Positions 9,774 through 21,415 of a DNA stretch of 64,000 nucleotides are shown here, piece after piece (position 1 is the first letter of the stretch; each line of letters opens with the position of its first letter). The translations under genes and the position numbers were made by a program. A model generated the notes under the pieces. It worked only from the letters and a program-made list of their open reading frames with translations, was not told the origin of the DNA and ran no database searches. This DNA is from Euphorbia lathyris (Eukaryota; Streptophyta; Magnoliopsida; Malpighiales; Euphorbiaceae), in contig NC_088919.1 in NCBI RefSeq assembly GCF_963576675.1, positions 45,406,501 to 45,470,500 on the forward strand, written 5' to 3'.

Positions 9774-12700
9774 AGATGCCAGGTGACTATCTTTCTTATG
9801 ATTGATACAATGCGCATTTGGTGTTTGTTTTAATTCCTCTATGAGCCTAATCAATCAATCACCACGCTGTCTTTCCTTTTCTTCTATATCTCAATCTCAT
9901 TGTTCATTTTACTTGCTCTGACTGTGTCTTTCAGTGGCACCTCTTTTGAGGGTTTAATCCCAGATGGAGAAATAAAGTTATTTCTTTGCTATGTAATGGC
10001 GCAGTATGTTTGCTTTCAATGTATTTATACCATTTATATCTGATTTACCTTCCAAAAATTTAAACTAATGTGTTGCTTTGTATTAAGGAAAGGAAACAAG
10101 TGTGTATTTGAGTGATCTGAATCGTGGTTCTGTTCTGTTCAAGAGGCATACTCAGGGCGTGCCTTGAGGCGCGCTTAGGCCCAATTTTATAAGACAGACA
10201 TTTTCTAAGGTTCCAAGTTAAAAAATGGTTGTTTCAATGTAAACCCTTCCCTGTCTATATCATTTACAGTTGAAGATAGTGCTTATGATACTAGAGTAGG
10301 AAAAAATATCATGAATTCCTATAGTTCAAGTGCTAGGCCTAGACCAAAGGAGAAGACTAAAGCAAGCACCATCTTCTAGTGTTCGAGAAATGAACTCCTA
10401 CAGTTCTTAGAGATGAGGAGGAAGTAAAATTTAGCTTTGTAGATGAGTACCTAATGAAGAGGATGAGATTGAGAATCGTGAAGATGAATTTTGTGTTGAA
10501 AATGATGATAGGTGGCTATGTTGCACGGACACTTCTAGTTAGTAGCGTTTCGTGTCCGTGTTCGTATCCATTTTCGTTTGTAGGCTATTTTATGAAGGTT
10601 ATGTTTTAGAAATAGGTGATGACTTTGATAAGTGATGAATATGGACTATGGAGACTCTGGTCTTGTTACAAAGTAGTTATTAGACTATTGGTTGAGAGCT
10701 TACCTATGCCTTGGGAGGTCATGGGTTCGAATCACATTCGGGTCTGGTGGGGATTTTTCTTTCTTCTTTAATGTAAGCGCATTGTGCACAAATTTTAAAA
10801 AAAAAATTAACTTATGATTTGGTTGAACTTTAGTTTTTAGATAGAGAATCTATTATTTATGATTATGGAAGAGTTAATAGTTACTTTGGAATTTATGATT
10901 AAGATTATGGATAATTGGATATGATTTGTTATTTAACTATTTGTTGTATTTTATAAATGTTTATATATTATTTTTCTTTAGTGCGCCCTGTTGCGTTCAG
11001 ACGTGTGTCGAAGCCTTGTGCCTAGGCAGAGACCCGCTTTGCGCCTTTAATAACTATGATCGGTAGTTAATCTTAACAATAAAGGTGAAGAATAACGGAT
11101 GAGCAAGTATTAATAAGGATGTTGTACTTCAGCTTTCTTAACAATTTTGTTGCTAGATGCCTAGATCACATTTCTTATTTGAAATTACGGCATGTTTAGT
11201 TCATCTGTTGTTGGTTATTTTTTGTTATTGCTGTGGTAGTTGGTAGTAGATGTTAATTGATTTTCCTTTCACGATAGCTATAACTAGTTGTTTCTCAATC
11301 CTAACTCTTTTTCTACGTTTTACTCCAAATAGTAGATAAGAATGTTTGTTTAGGATTGAGAAATAACTCCTTATAGCTCTTTCCGAATCAACTGAAATCT
11401 ACTAACTACCAGCAACAATAAACAACAATAACGGAACCAAACACACCTTTTATATGTAATTGGAGCAAAAAAGAAGAAGAAAGAGTTGCAAAAAGGAGAA
11501 CCAAATGGATACTACGTAGCCTCAGTGTTTACCTTCTTCTTACGGATATAGATGATTTTGGAGAAAAATATATTTTCTTTATATACATGATATAAGAAAC
11601 AAAGTAGCTACTTCTCCTGTCAAATCTCCATCTACATGTGCGTTTCTGAGATGCGTTATTTGCAAAATTTCTCAAAGCTATTTGAAATTGAGATTGAAAA
11701 TCCTAGATTCATCAAAATCAATGATTTAAACATGTCTAAACATTTTGAAACAGGTTTTGTGAGTTTGAACTGTGGAGCCAAAGAAAATTTCACTGATGAA
11801 CTCGGACTCGTATGGACTACTGATGAAAATTTCATTTACGGAGAACCTGCAACCATATCAGTTGCAAACGAAACAAGGAAGCAATACAATACACTGAGAC
11901 ATTTCCCTGCCGATTCAAGGAAGTACTGCTATACTCTTGCTGTCATAAGTAGGACAAGGTATCTTTTAAGAGCAACATTCTTGTATGGTAATTTCGACAG
12001 CAACAATGTTTATCCAAAGTTTGATGTCTCTGTTGGGGCAACTCATTGGTCGACAATTGTTATTTCTGATGCAAACACCATAGAATCTGCAGAGTTGATT
12101 TTTCGTGCTTCAAGTCCGAGTGTGAGTGTGTGTTTATCCAATGCTACAACAGGGCAGCCATTCATATCTACGCTTGAACTTCGCCAATTCAATGGTTCAA
12201 TGTATTATACAGATTACGAAAACCAGTACTATCTTAGTCTTTCCGCGAGAATCAATTTTGGTGCGGAGAGTGAAGATCCAGTTAGGTATGCACAAAAAAT
12301 ATCGGGAAGATGCAATTTGGTTTATCTTGTAGCTCGACATTTATCTGGTGCTATTTGATCAATCATTTTTAAATCTTATGTAAAGTCTTGCTATTATTCA
12401 GGTATCCTGATGACCCGTTCGATAGAATATGGGAATCTGATTCTCTGAAGAAAGCAAATTACCTTGTTGATGTTGCTGAGGGTACTGAAAGAGTTTCAAC
12501 TGACATGCCTATTGATGTCAACACGCACGAAAGGCCTCCAGAGAAAGTGATGCAAACTGCTGTAGTTGGTACGAACGGATCATTAACGTATCGGTTGAAC
12601 TTAGATGGTTTTCCAGGTTATGGTTGGGCTGCAACATACTTTGCAGAAATCGAAGATCTTCGTCCTTCTGAGTCCAGGAAATTCAGGCTTATTCTCCCTG

Positions 12701-15700
12701 GTCACTCTGATATGAGCATACCTATTGTTAATATCCAAGAAAATGCTCTAGGGAAATATCGGCTCTATCAACCAGGATATCCAAATGTATCCCTCCCTTT
12801 TGTATTGTCTTTTAGATTTGGGAAGACGTCTGATTCATCCATGGGGCCACTTTTGAATGCCTTGGAGGTTAACAAGTATCTAGAGAAAAGTGATGGTTCC
12901 ATGGATGGTAAGTGGAATTATGGTTCTTTGAGTGCATATTTTTTGGCTGTGAATTTGAGCAATTTGTTTTACAGAACTTGTGAGCCAATTTTGACATCTT
13001 TCCATTACCCTTATGCCTGTGGTGCACTTTGTCATGCATTTCATGCTATGTTGCACAAAATTTTGATTTTAAAGCGTTTTACATTTTGGAAACTTGTTCT
13101 AAACGTTTCTGGTCATGTTTCCCTAATTTAAAAAAATTAGAAGCTCGTTTCTTAGAATTTAGAAACTTGTTTCCTAGGATGTAATGTGTTTTCAGATGTA
13201 AATCACTCTAATCACATGCTCATTATATCCTAATATTTTCTAGATCATCTTCTACAAGCTTGTAAAATGGAAATTTATTTTTTCCCTATATTATGCGACT
13301 TGTATTTAACTTTTTTAATGTATATATAAAAACATGAAACATACGTCCTAAATATACCCTTGTATTTTTATTATCTACATGTTTTTCCGTGTTCCGTTTC
13401 CTATATTTTCTAGAAATATCATGTCTCGGTATCCATTTCTGTTTCAGTTTGTGTCCATTTCCGTTTTCATGTGCTTAGCTTCAAATCTGAATAGACGGGA
13501 TGTTAAATTTCTATAGGAGAAGCCATTGCTAGTGTCATTTCTCTCAATACATCAGCAGATTGGGCACAAGAAGGTGGTGATCCATGTTTGCCAGTTCCAT
13601 GGTCATGGCTGGATTGCACCTCAGATGATCGGCCGAGAATAGCCAAAATGTAATTATTTAATCTTGGATTACTTAAGGTATGTTATTCTTATATGTTTTA
13701 ATTACTTTTGTGCTTTGGCAGCTCCTTGTCCAGTAAGAATTTGACAGGGGATTTTCCTTCCGGCTTGCCTAAGTTGAATGGTTTAGTTGAATTGTGAGTT
13801 CAAATAGCATTCTTCACTTAGCATACTTACTAATCTTAGCTGTAGTAGGAGCACCGTCTTACTTTTCAAGATTTGGTTCTTGCCTTATCGTTACAGATGG
13901 CTTGATGGGAATAATCTAACTGGTCCAATACCCGATTTTAGCGGATGTGCAAATCTGGAGATCATGTAAATCAGATGACTTGTCCTTTTCATTTGGCAAT
14001 TAATGTTGTTTTTATAACAAGCTGTAAAACTAACCAAGATCCCATGTCTTGTGTAGCCATCTTGAGAACAATCAGTTGACCGGTGAGCTGCCTTCCTCTT
14101 TAGCGAGCCTACCTAATTTAAGGGAACTGTAAGTCATCAGAACTTGAATATTTCTCATTATTAGTGCTATCGAGAATCTATGGATCATGATTCCAAATAA
14201 AAAATTACCCAGTATTGAGAAACAATGTTTGGAAGTGATGATATACTAAATTTTTTACAATCAAATGATTTGTATATGTGCTTGACACAGAGAGCACCAT
14301 TAACTTGTTCCATTTTACGCAATCTAAGACCACATTGCATAATTGCAGGCATGTGCAAAACAACTTGTTATCTGGAAGCATACCATCGGACCTTCTCGAT
14401 AAAAACATAGTTCTAAAGTGAGTATCAATTTTTGGCTAGTAGATATAAAATTCATGGAAATCATATTAATGTGCTCAGAGTTACAAAATTTGCATCATTA
14501 TCTGGAATTGGGCTAATGCTGTTCTCCATTAATTTTTGTCGCACCTATAGTTACAATTTAATGAGGGCGAGCCTTGGCGCAACGGTAAACGTTGTTGTCG
14601 TGTGACTGAGAGGTCACGGGTTCGAGTCTTAGGAGCGGTCTCTTGCCAAAAAATTGGTAGGGGAAGGCTTGCCCCCAGTACACCCTTGTGGTGGGACCCC
14701 TCCCTGGACCCTCGCTTAAGCGGGGACGCGTAGTGCAGTGGGCCGCCCTTTTATAGTTACAATTTAATCTAAAATATATATATATTTTTTAAATCACAGT
14801 TACACTGGGAACCTTAATCTTCGTGAAGGCGATGGAGGGAAGCATGTTGGTATCGTTATTGGTGCATCAGTTGGAGCTGCTGTTCTGCTACTTGCTACAA
14901 TAGCATCTTGGTTATTCATACGCAGAGGGAGGACGAGAAGTCCGGATCGAGGTGTGTATGTTTGTTTATATTGATTATGTTTTGCTAAAAGTTTGTCTCA
15001 ATTTAATTGTTTAAGTTTTATTAGCAAATGCATGCTTAATTTTTTGTGATTTTCCTTCAGAACATCTCAGGGGATCCCTAACGGCTCAAAGGCTAGCGTC
15101 TACTTTGAATGATTCTCCTGCAGAAACTGCATGTTGCTTCTCATTCGCTGAGATTGAAGACGCTACAAGAAGCTTCGAGAAGAAAATTGGTTCCGGAGGT
15201 TTTGGAGTAGTATACTATGGGAAATTGAAAGATGGGAAAGAAATGGCAGTCAAAGTTTTAACCAGTAATTCCTACCAGGGAAAGAGAGAATTTTCAAATG
15301 AGGTAATTTTCCACATCGGACTTAATGATCTTTTCTTTCTGTTTGAACTCAAAGGAATCAGTTGCAATTTTAGGGGTGTTCGAAAACCAAACCGGACCAA
15401 AATAACCAATAGAACCGATGAAGTTCAGTTTTTCTGTCTGTACAGTTTGGTTTCGGTTCTAAATTTTGTATATTTCGGTTTATTTGACCGAATCCAATAG
15501 TTTGGCTATACTAACCGACTCTATATACAAGCATCTTATGTTAGCTAACCTATAATAATTTGAGCCCCTCCAATGCATACTCCTTTTCTATTATTATAGG
15601 CAAAAAACATATTTAAGCCCCTCATTTTTTTTCAATTTTTCTTGATTAAGCCTATGAACCTTACATTTTTAAGGATTAAGCCTTTGATCTTTAATTTTCA

Positions 15701-17475
15701 CACACATTAAGCCCTTTACTAATGGTTTAGCTAATGGAGCCATTAGTGAGGAGCTCAATATGTGTGAAAATTAAAGATTTGGGGGGCTTAATCCTTAAAA
15801 CTGCAAAGTTCAAGGGCTTAATCTAGAAAAATAAATGATTAAGGGCTTAATTCTTAAAACGGTGAAAAATTAAGGACTTAATCATGCGTTTGACCGAAAA
15901 TTTATGAAGAGAAGTTTGGTCTTTGTTTTCTTAGTAATATATGCTGCAACAGGTGTACATATTCCTAACTGGTACTAAATCGTTCTGCGGCTATATTTGA
16001 TATAGGTGACACTTCTTTCGAGGATACATCACAGAAACCTGGTACAATTTCTAGGATTTTGCCAAGAAGATGGGAGAAGTATGCTTATTTACGAGTACAT
16101 GCACAACGGAACACTCAAAGAACATCTTTATGGTAATTTCAGATTGCTTCAAAACGAATCAGTAATAATTTGTGATAAGCACTAACAGAAAATCTCTGGT
16201 TAGGTCCATTAACACGAGGAAGAAGTATTAACTGGATTAAACGCCTTGAGATTGCTGAAGACGCTGCCAAAGGTTAGTAAGCTAATGTTTTTCCTTTGCT
16301 TGCTGTGTAGTAGTTGTTATTGTATGATGGAATTGTGTCCGATTGTTGTATTTCTAATGATCTTTGTTAATGAATTATCCGGGCGGTCCTCGTGCTTCCT
16401 ATGCAGGGATTGAATATCTTCACACCGGCTGTATTCCTGCCATTATCCATAGAGATTTAAAGACGAGCAATATTCTTCTCGACAAACACATGAGAGCAAA
16501 GGTTTCAGATTTCGGCCTTTCGAAACTTGCAGTCGATGGTGCTTCACACGTCTCGAGTATAGTTCGGGGCACTGTAGGGTATCTGGATCCAGAGTAAGTT
16601 CATCTATTGTCCTTTTTTTTTTTTTTTTTTTTTTTTTTTCTGGGATCAAGATTAAGCTCTATGATTAACCACTATAGTTGATTGTCACCGTGTTTAAATA
16701 GCTTTTCATTAAGTTTTGTGATAACTCTGTTTATACCTTTTCGTTGTCGCTGCATATATTTTCCCGAAACTCTTAGTTTGTTTGTGAATGGAAGATTTCG
16801 GATAAAGGGTTGGCGTTACGTAATGAATGTTTTTCTATGAAATCAGAGCACATTGATGATTTTGCTTCTCATGATACACAGGTATTATATCTCTCAACAG
16901 TTAACAGACAAGAGCGATGTTTACAGTTTCGGGGTCATTCTTCTTGAGCTGATGTCCGGTCAAGAAGCCATATCGAACGAAAGCTTCGGAGTTAATTGCC
17001 GAAATATAGTACAATGGGTAAGATTCGGAGCCTGTGAACCCCTCATTATATCATCATTGAAAAGCCTATCATTGATAAGTTTGTGAGCCGAAAAAAAGTT
17101 ACTTTTTTGTTGAATGCTTATGGAGAGTTAAATCTTGAACAGGCGAAGTTACACATCGAGAGCGGGGATATCCAAGGAATTATCGATCCTGTACTAAACA
17201 ACGATTATGATATACAATCAATGTGGAAGATAGCAGAGAAAGCTTTGATGTGTGTCCAGCCTCACGGGCACATGAGACCGTCGATTTCTGAAGTACTCAA
17301 GGAGGTTCAAGATGCTCTCTTGATCGAAAAGGATTCGGTAGTGAGAGAAGGCAACTCAGATGAACTTTCTCGAAACTCTGCTCATTCGTCGCTCAACTTG
17401 GGTTCGTTTGAACTGGGGGGAAGTGACAATTACTTAGCCCTTGATGAGTCTGTTGCACGGCCAACGGCTAGATAG
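9710..17475 (+). CDS. malectin-like/LRR receptor-like serine/threonine kinase
   Basis: This is a plasma-membrane receptor kinase, resembling Arabidopsis At1g67720/At2g37050. Exons read from splice sites: 9710-9782, 11754-12285, 12402-12907, 13517-13649, 13722-13793, 13897-13965, 14057-14128, 14349-14417, 14800-14951, 15061-15302, 16006-16132, 16204-16272, 16407-16593, 16882-17017, 17143-17475. They total 2772 nt (923 residues), about the family length. Order: signal peptide ([21 protein letters not shown]), malectin-like domain (about 27-365), four LRR exons of 69-72 nt (about 415-508), transmembrane helix (about 525-547), kinase (about 597-870). Kinase residues are intact: GSGGFG loop (603-608), Lys624, HRDLK with Asp722, DFG at 740-742, and [10 protein letters not shown] in the activation loop. 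It is an RD kinase and probably catalytically active. Introns 1, 3, 8 and 10 hold repeats. The ligand cannot be read from sequence. Confidence 0.93.
10145..11065. mobile_element. non-autonomous DNA element in RLK intron 1
   Basis: The left side reads GGGCGTGCCTTGAGGCGCGC and the right side CCCGCTTTGCGCCTTTAATAAC; both are GCGCC-rich ends of a repeat type common in plants. The interior includes a TTGCACGGACAC...CGTGTCCGTGTTCG foldback at 10524-10568. Exact ends and a target duplication were not resolved. Confidence 0.4.
10664..10800 (+). repeat. SINE-like repeat, copy 1
   Basis: Contains a tRNA B-box-like GGTCATGGGTTCGAATC, a TTTTTCTTTCTTCTTTAATG tract and GTAAGCGCA, then an A-rich end. The same arrangement recurs at about 22270-22400. 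Confidence 0.45.
11189..11449. mobile_element. MITE in RLK intron 1
   Basis: Imperfect inverted repeats of about 55 bp: GGCATGTTTAGTTC...GTTGTTGGTTA on the left and ...AACAATAACGGAACCAAAC on the right, with a foldback interior (GGATTGAGAAATAACT against GTTTCTCAATCC). No clear target duplication. Confidence 0.5.
14563..14751 (+). mobile_element. Au-type SINE in RLK intron 8
   Basis: 189-bp tRNA-derived element with box A-like GCCTTGGCGCAACGGTAAAC and box B-like GGTCACGGGTTCGAGTC, then a CACCCTTGTGGT segment and GGGCCGCCCTTTT at the end. It strongly resembles the plant Au SINE family. A perfect 17-bp duplication TATAGTTACAATTTAAT flanks it (14546-14562, 14752-14768). It lies in the intron just before the transmembrane exon, which starts 31 bp after the duplication. 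Confidence 0.9.
15365..15525. repeat. AACCGAACC-type repeat fragment in RLK intron 10
   Basis: GTTCGAAAACCAAACCGGAC at the start and TTTCGGTTTATTTGACCGAA near the end form weak inverted ends typical of a common plant DNA-repeat class. Boundaries are uncertain. Confidence 0.35.
15599..15896. mobile_element. foldback MITE in RLK intron 10
   Basis: The two halves are inverted repeats pivoting near 15735 (CTAATGGTTTAGCTAATGGAGCCATTAG). The arms contain TTAAGCCCcT/AgGGGCTTAA blocks and GATCTTTAATTTTCACACAC against GTGTGTGAAAATTAAAGAT-like sequence. Almost the whole element can fold into one hairpin. Confidence 0.6.
16613..16639 (+). repeat. poly(T) run of 27 in RLK intron 13
   Basis: An uninterrupted T run starts 20 bp after the exon 13 donor. 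It is likely length-polymorphic. Its orientation would fit the poly(A) scar of a minus-strand insertion, but no element body is recognisable beside it. Confidence 0.8.
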
Positions 17476-17689
17476 TTCGGGCTCTATAATCTGGGTTGTG
17501 TTGGTTAACAAGAAAGTTTTGGATTCTCCTAATTATTCTTTGTGTTAGTATCATACTGATCAGTGGAATTTGCTTTGTTTTAGGATGGAGAAGTGAAAGA
17601 AAATTTGTACATTTTGTGATGTTGCAACTTGCAAATTAATTATATATATTTGCTCCTTTTTTAGTGTAAGTTTCTGTTATGGTACAGTT

Positions 17690-18160
17690 GTATTATCAAA
17701 CGGCACCAACTGCTCGTTTGGTTCTCCTTTTTATTGTTCGTTTTCTGTTTTCTTGATACTATTTTTATTTTATTTTATTTTTTAACTTTAAACAATAGAT
17801 TTATCGTATTTTATTAAGAGTAACAAACAATTGTTTATAGCTTTCTAACTATCATCTAAAAAAAAGTTGAACCAAAAGATGCTAGGAGCCAGTTTAGTAT
17901 CGTTGTGTTCAAAAATTTAGATTTTCTCGTAAAATGTGAAAGCTGCTTTTTCTAAGAGTTATAAATTGTACTTTCTTCTAAAAGCAACATTTTCAGTTTT
18001 TAAAGAAAACAATTCTCCATTTACCAAACAAACGTTGTTTTTAGTTTTCTCGGCTTTAAGGAAAATAATGTGCATTTGCTAAACATCTTTTAGCTTGAAA
18101 AACTGTTTTTTGAATCTCGAAAATTAATGTCAAAACCAAGTTGACCATAAATATGGTGGT
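17690..18160. repeat. MITE-like sequence downstream of the RLK
   Basis: Phrases such as CTCGTTTGGTTCTCC (about 17713), GAACCAAAAGATGC (about 17868) and TTACCAAACAAACG (about 18018) are the inverted 'gtttggt/accaaac' ends of small hAT-like MITEs. At least two degraded copies seem to be present. Confidence 0.4.
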
Positions 18161-18187
18161 TTTGAGGATCAAAACTATTAATGTAGT

Positions 18188-18632
18188 TGTTATAGATCCA
18201 AGTCTAAAATCTAAACCTCTTTAAGTATACCGTCATTTCACTCATAGCATTAAGAAATTGAAATATGATTGTTATTTATTTAACTTTATTTTGTATGTAT
18301 AGCATGAATTTATTATTTTAGTGTTTTTTAGTCTTAAGCCGTACTGTGGATTTATTTTGGCGTGTTTTAGTTTTAGGCCTATAGTAACTTTAGTTAGCTT
18401 TTTGGCAGTTTTGTAGGCAGTTGTATTTTTTTTTATCTAATGAAGTTTGAAGGGACACTAATTAAGTTTTTTTTCACAAAAAATAGAGAGATATGAGGTT
18501 CTCTCTAATGATCCTCGTCTATTAGCAACATATACCCCAAAGGCATACAACCAAAGAAGAATAGACCCGATTTAGATTGGTGTCAAGTAAACAATTGACC
18601 CATAACTCAATCTCAGACTTCGAGCCATAACA
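18188..18632 (+). repeat. gypsy element 5' LTR
   Basis: 445 bp, TG...CA. Contains repeated TGGATTTATTTTGG-type blocks shared with 20721-21185 and, inverted, with 29617-30018. Confidence 0.8.
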
Positions 18633-18659
18633 ACTTGGTATCAGAGCCTAACTTTATAG

Positions 18660-19540
18660 ATGATCTTCATGAATTACACCAACAGTTGGAGGCTTTCATG
18701 GCTGTGTATCAAGAGGATAGGGTTAGGGCGCGTAGAGCAAGAGGCAATAGAGTAAGAATTGACTCCACAAATGCATGATTTAGCATGTGAAATTTCCTCT
18801 TCTCGTATAGAAACTCATGACCAAGGTAGAAGAGATCGGGAACTAGGGGTGGATAGGATTCCAGACCGAAATACAGTGGGTCCGCGAGATTCTCGAATCG
18901 AATGTCCGAAATTCGATGGCAGTTGTGACCCTCTTCCTTGGTTAAGTCGAGGTGATTATTTTTTTCGTCATCAACATATTCTGGAGGAAGAAAATATATG
19001 GTAGATGTTCATCTAGATGGAGATGCGCAACCGTGGTTTTTTAAATTGGATAAAGTTAAGCCTGATCTAACATGGGAGGAGTTTAGAACAGTTTGTCATT
19101 CACGATTTGTGCCGGTCTCACATGGCACAAACTTGGGAGAGTTATCTAAATTACGGCAAACTAGTTCAGTTGAACGCAAGTTTGAGGAGTTATCTACCCG
19201 TTGCACGAAGTTATCGCATGCATAGGAAATTGGAATTTTTCTCAGTGGATTATAAGTCTATATTGCAGTTGAGGTAGAATTGCATAATACCCTTACTTCA
19301 GTAATGAATATTGCTCGATTGTATGAATAGAGGAAATATTGGCAGTCTCGGGTTGAAGTGTCGGGTTCTGATTCTCGGTTGGAGAAATCTGTTGTTAAGC
19401 GTGGCTTTCCTAAATAACAATTCATCAGGAAACTTTTTAGGGTAGAGATAGAGGAGCATTGGGCTAAGAACTTGCGGTTTAATTTTGACGAACAATCCTC
19501 TACGGGACATAGTTGTAAAAAGGTATATTGGATTGAAGAT
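18660..19540 (+). pseudogene. gypsy gag pseudogene
   Basis: Frames from 18660 read DDLHELHQQLEAFMAVYQED. Segments then resemble the Retrotrans_gag domain: CPKFDGSCDPLPWLSRGDYFF (about 18901-18965), W-F...LTWEEFRTVCHSRFVP (19034-19120), LSKLRQTSSVERKFEELSTR (19141-19200). A stop and frame change at about 19000 and another stop at 19223 break it. GHSCKK near 19507 is the tail of a CCHC knuckle. Confidence 0.75.
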
Positions 19541-19698
19541 GGCAATTTCTGACACGAAAACACGATTACAGAGCCAACCCGACTGACACGACACGATTGA
19601 CACGAAAATCATTTTTGTAGCATTTATAACATATAAAACCATATGAAACATAAATATGAGATAATACGATTTTGACACGAAACGCGATAATTGCCAGG
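19538..19698. mobile_element. small MITE inside the gypsy remnant
   Basis: Bounded by TGGCAATT (19538) and AATTGCCA (19698), with GACACGAAAACACG and TTTTGACACGAAACGCG inside, a pattern common in small hAT-like elements. It splits the gag/protease reading. Confidence 0.5.
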
Positions 19699-19864
19699 TG
19701 AATACAAGAGTATGATGATTTAGATATAGAGCAAACGCGGATTGAGAGTATTCATCCTAGGGTTTCCATCCATGCAATTATTGACAATCCTAATTATCAA
19801 ACTATGCAATGTACGAGTTCTAATCCTTTGAGAAGGTCTTTCTCCAACTGATGCTTCTTGAGCA

Positions 19865-20664
19865 GGGGCGGAGACAGGGGTGGCCCGGGGCCCTCCGGCC
19901 GCCGGAACCACCATGGTCACGAGTAGTTTCGGCCCCCGAATATTAGTATATATAGACTATATGTAGCAATATTTCATTGTTTAAAGGTAGATGAGATGGT
20001 TAAAAACACTTGTTTCTTTTTAAAAGGTCCTAGGGTCAATTTCCCCCAACCTCAATTCATTTTAGAAAGTTTTTATTTATTTAAATTTTATTTTTCAATA
20101 ATTATAAAACTATGTTACCATTATTTATTTATTTTCATAACACTTTTGAACTCATGTTTATTATGTCTTTTCCAATAAAAAAATTAAATATATCCCAAAA
20201 TTCAAAATTTCAATATTTTGGACCTATTAGGTACTCTCTAAATCCAAATTTCTAATTTTTTTAGGCTTGTTAGGTCTCTCTAAATCCAAATTTCTACTTT
20301 TGTTAACATGTTAGGCCTTTATAAATCCAAATTTCTAATTTTTTTGCCTGTTAGGCCTCCTTAAATCCAAATTATTAAAACAATTTTTGGCCTGGTAGGC
20401 TATCTGAAATCAAAATTTTTAAATTTTTTACATGTTCAGTCCTCGCTAAATCCATTTTTTTTACATGTTAGGACTATTAAACGAAATCTAGCTTAATTTT
20501 GAGAAGTAGTACATTAATACTTAAAATTGGTTCTTGACCATTCAAATTATAACACGCATATACAAAAAAAATTAAGCAAGTTCAATTTAGCAAATTTTTT
20601 TTTTTTTTCTGAACGCACATGTAAAATCGATCCCCCAACAAAGTAATCCTGTATTCGCCACTAG
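19865..20664. mobile_element. hAT-like element nested in the gypsy remnant
   Basis: The left end CAGGGGCGGAGACAGG and the right end, reverse complemented, TAGTGGCGAATACAGG are imperfect inverted repeats of the common plant 'caggggcggagccagg' type. No matching 8-bp duplication was found. It includes a GC-rich left subterminal block and the tandem repeat at 20225-20480. No transposase is encoded. Confidence 0.55.
20225..20480 (+). repeat. about 42-bp tandem repeat, six copies
   Basis: The monomer is roughly TGTTAGGyCTCTCTAAATCC followed by AAATTTCTAATTTTTTT. Copies start near 20225, 20267, 20308, 20350, 20392 and 20433 and degrade rightward. Confidence 0.75.
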
Positions 20665-20720
20665 GAACAATAGCCTTCATTTTCGCTTGCCGATAAGCTC
20701 CATATCCAGGAGGGGAGTAA

Positions 20721-21188
20721 TGTTATAAACCCAAGCCTAAAACCTAAACCTCTTCAAGTATACAACTGTTTCACTCATAGTAGCAATAAAGTGAAATAAT
20801 GTTGTTATTTATTTCTTTAATTTGTGTGTGTGGCGTGGATCTATTTCGGTGTGTTTTAATGTGTGGATTTATTTTGGTGCATTTTAGTTTTAAGCACTAC
20901 TATGGATTTATTTTGGTATGTTTTAATTTTAAGCCGTAATGTAACTTTAGTTAGTTATTTGACAGTTTCTTTTGACATACAATTGTATTTTATTTCTTTT
21001 ATCTAATGAAGTTTGAAACGATATCAATTAATTCCTTTTCATAAAAAATTACTGAGATCAAAGTTTTCTCTTAATGATCCTCATCTATTAGTAATATAGG
21101 TTTCAAAGACAGAAAACAAAAGAAAAATAGATCCAATTTAAATTGGAGTCTAGTAAACAATCGACCCGTGGCTCAATTTTAGACTCAG
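20721..21188 (+). repeat. gypsy element 3' LTR, 3' end lost
   Basis: Begins TGTTATAAACCCAAGCC right after a polypurine tract and matches 18188-18632 at roughly 80%. It carries an extra copy of the GGATTTATTTTGGTGC block. The last 15 bp of the LTR are missing or diverged. Confidence 0.75.
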
Positions 21189-21415
21189 TTTGTTTGCTGA
21201 AAAATATATGGAAGAAAATATTTTCGTAATTTTTCAGTAATTGTTTGGTTAGAAAAATAAGTATAGTCAACAGAAAAGTATATGAAGAACGCGAGGAAAA
21301 TATTCTCGTTTTCTGAATATTGTAGTCTAACACTAAAAAATATTTTATTTTCTAATAAAAAAAATTTCTTACCCAATATTTTTCGATAAACAGTAATGAA
21401 ATGTCTATGTTTATA
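21185..21415. mobile_element. foldback MITE-like sequence
   Basis: GTTTGTTTGCTGAAAAATAT at the left and several AAAATATTTTC blocks pairing with GAAAATATTCTC make an imperfect foldback. It lies where the gypsy 3' LTR stops matching, so it may have removed the LTR end. Confidence 0.4.

Larger units (their letters stand above)
18188..21188 (+). mobile_element. decayed Ty3/gypsy retrotransposon
   Basis: 5' LTR 18188-18632 (TGTTATAGATCC...CCATAACA), tRNA-Met primer site TTGGTATCAGAGCC at 18635-18648, gag from about 18660, a zinc-knuckle remnant near 19495-19530, the very start of a protease region ending near 19812, a polypurine tract AGGAGGGGAG (20709-20718), then the 3' LTR from 20721 (TGTTATAAACCC). 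The pol gene is otherwise gone. A small MITE (about 19538-19698) and an hAT-like element (about 19865-20664) are nested inside. The 3' LTR loses similarity near 21185, short of the expected CCATAACA end. A second family member is the solo LTR at 29617. Confidence 0.8.

Noticed and set aside
11636..11753. Upstream extension of RLK exon 2 (frame from 11636)
   Set aside because: This is intron sequence open by chance; the acceptor CAG at 11751-11753 joins in frame to the signal-peptide exon.
14575..14640. Possible tRNA gene
   Set aside because: A and B box-like motifs are present, but no cloverleaf forms, and the sequence continues into a SINE body with a 17-bp flanking duplication.
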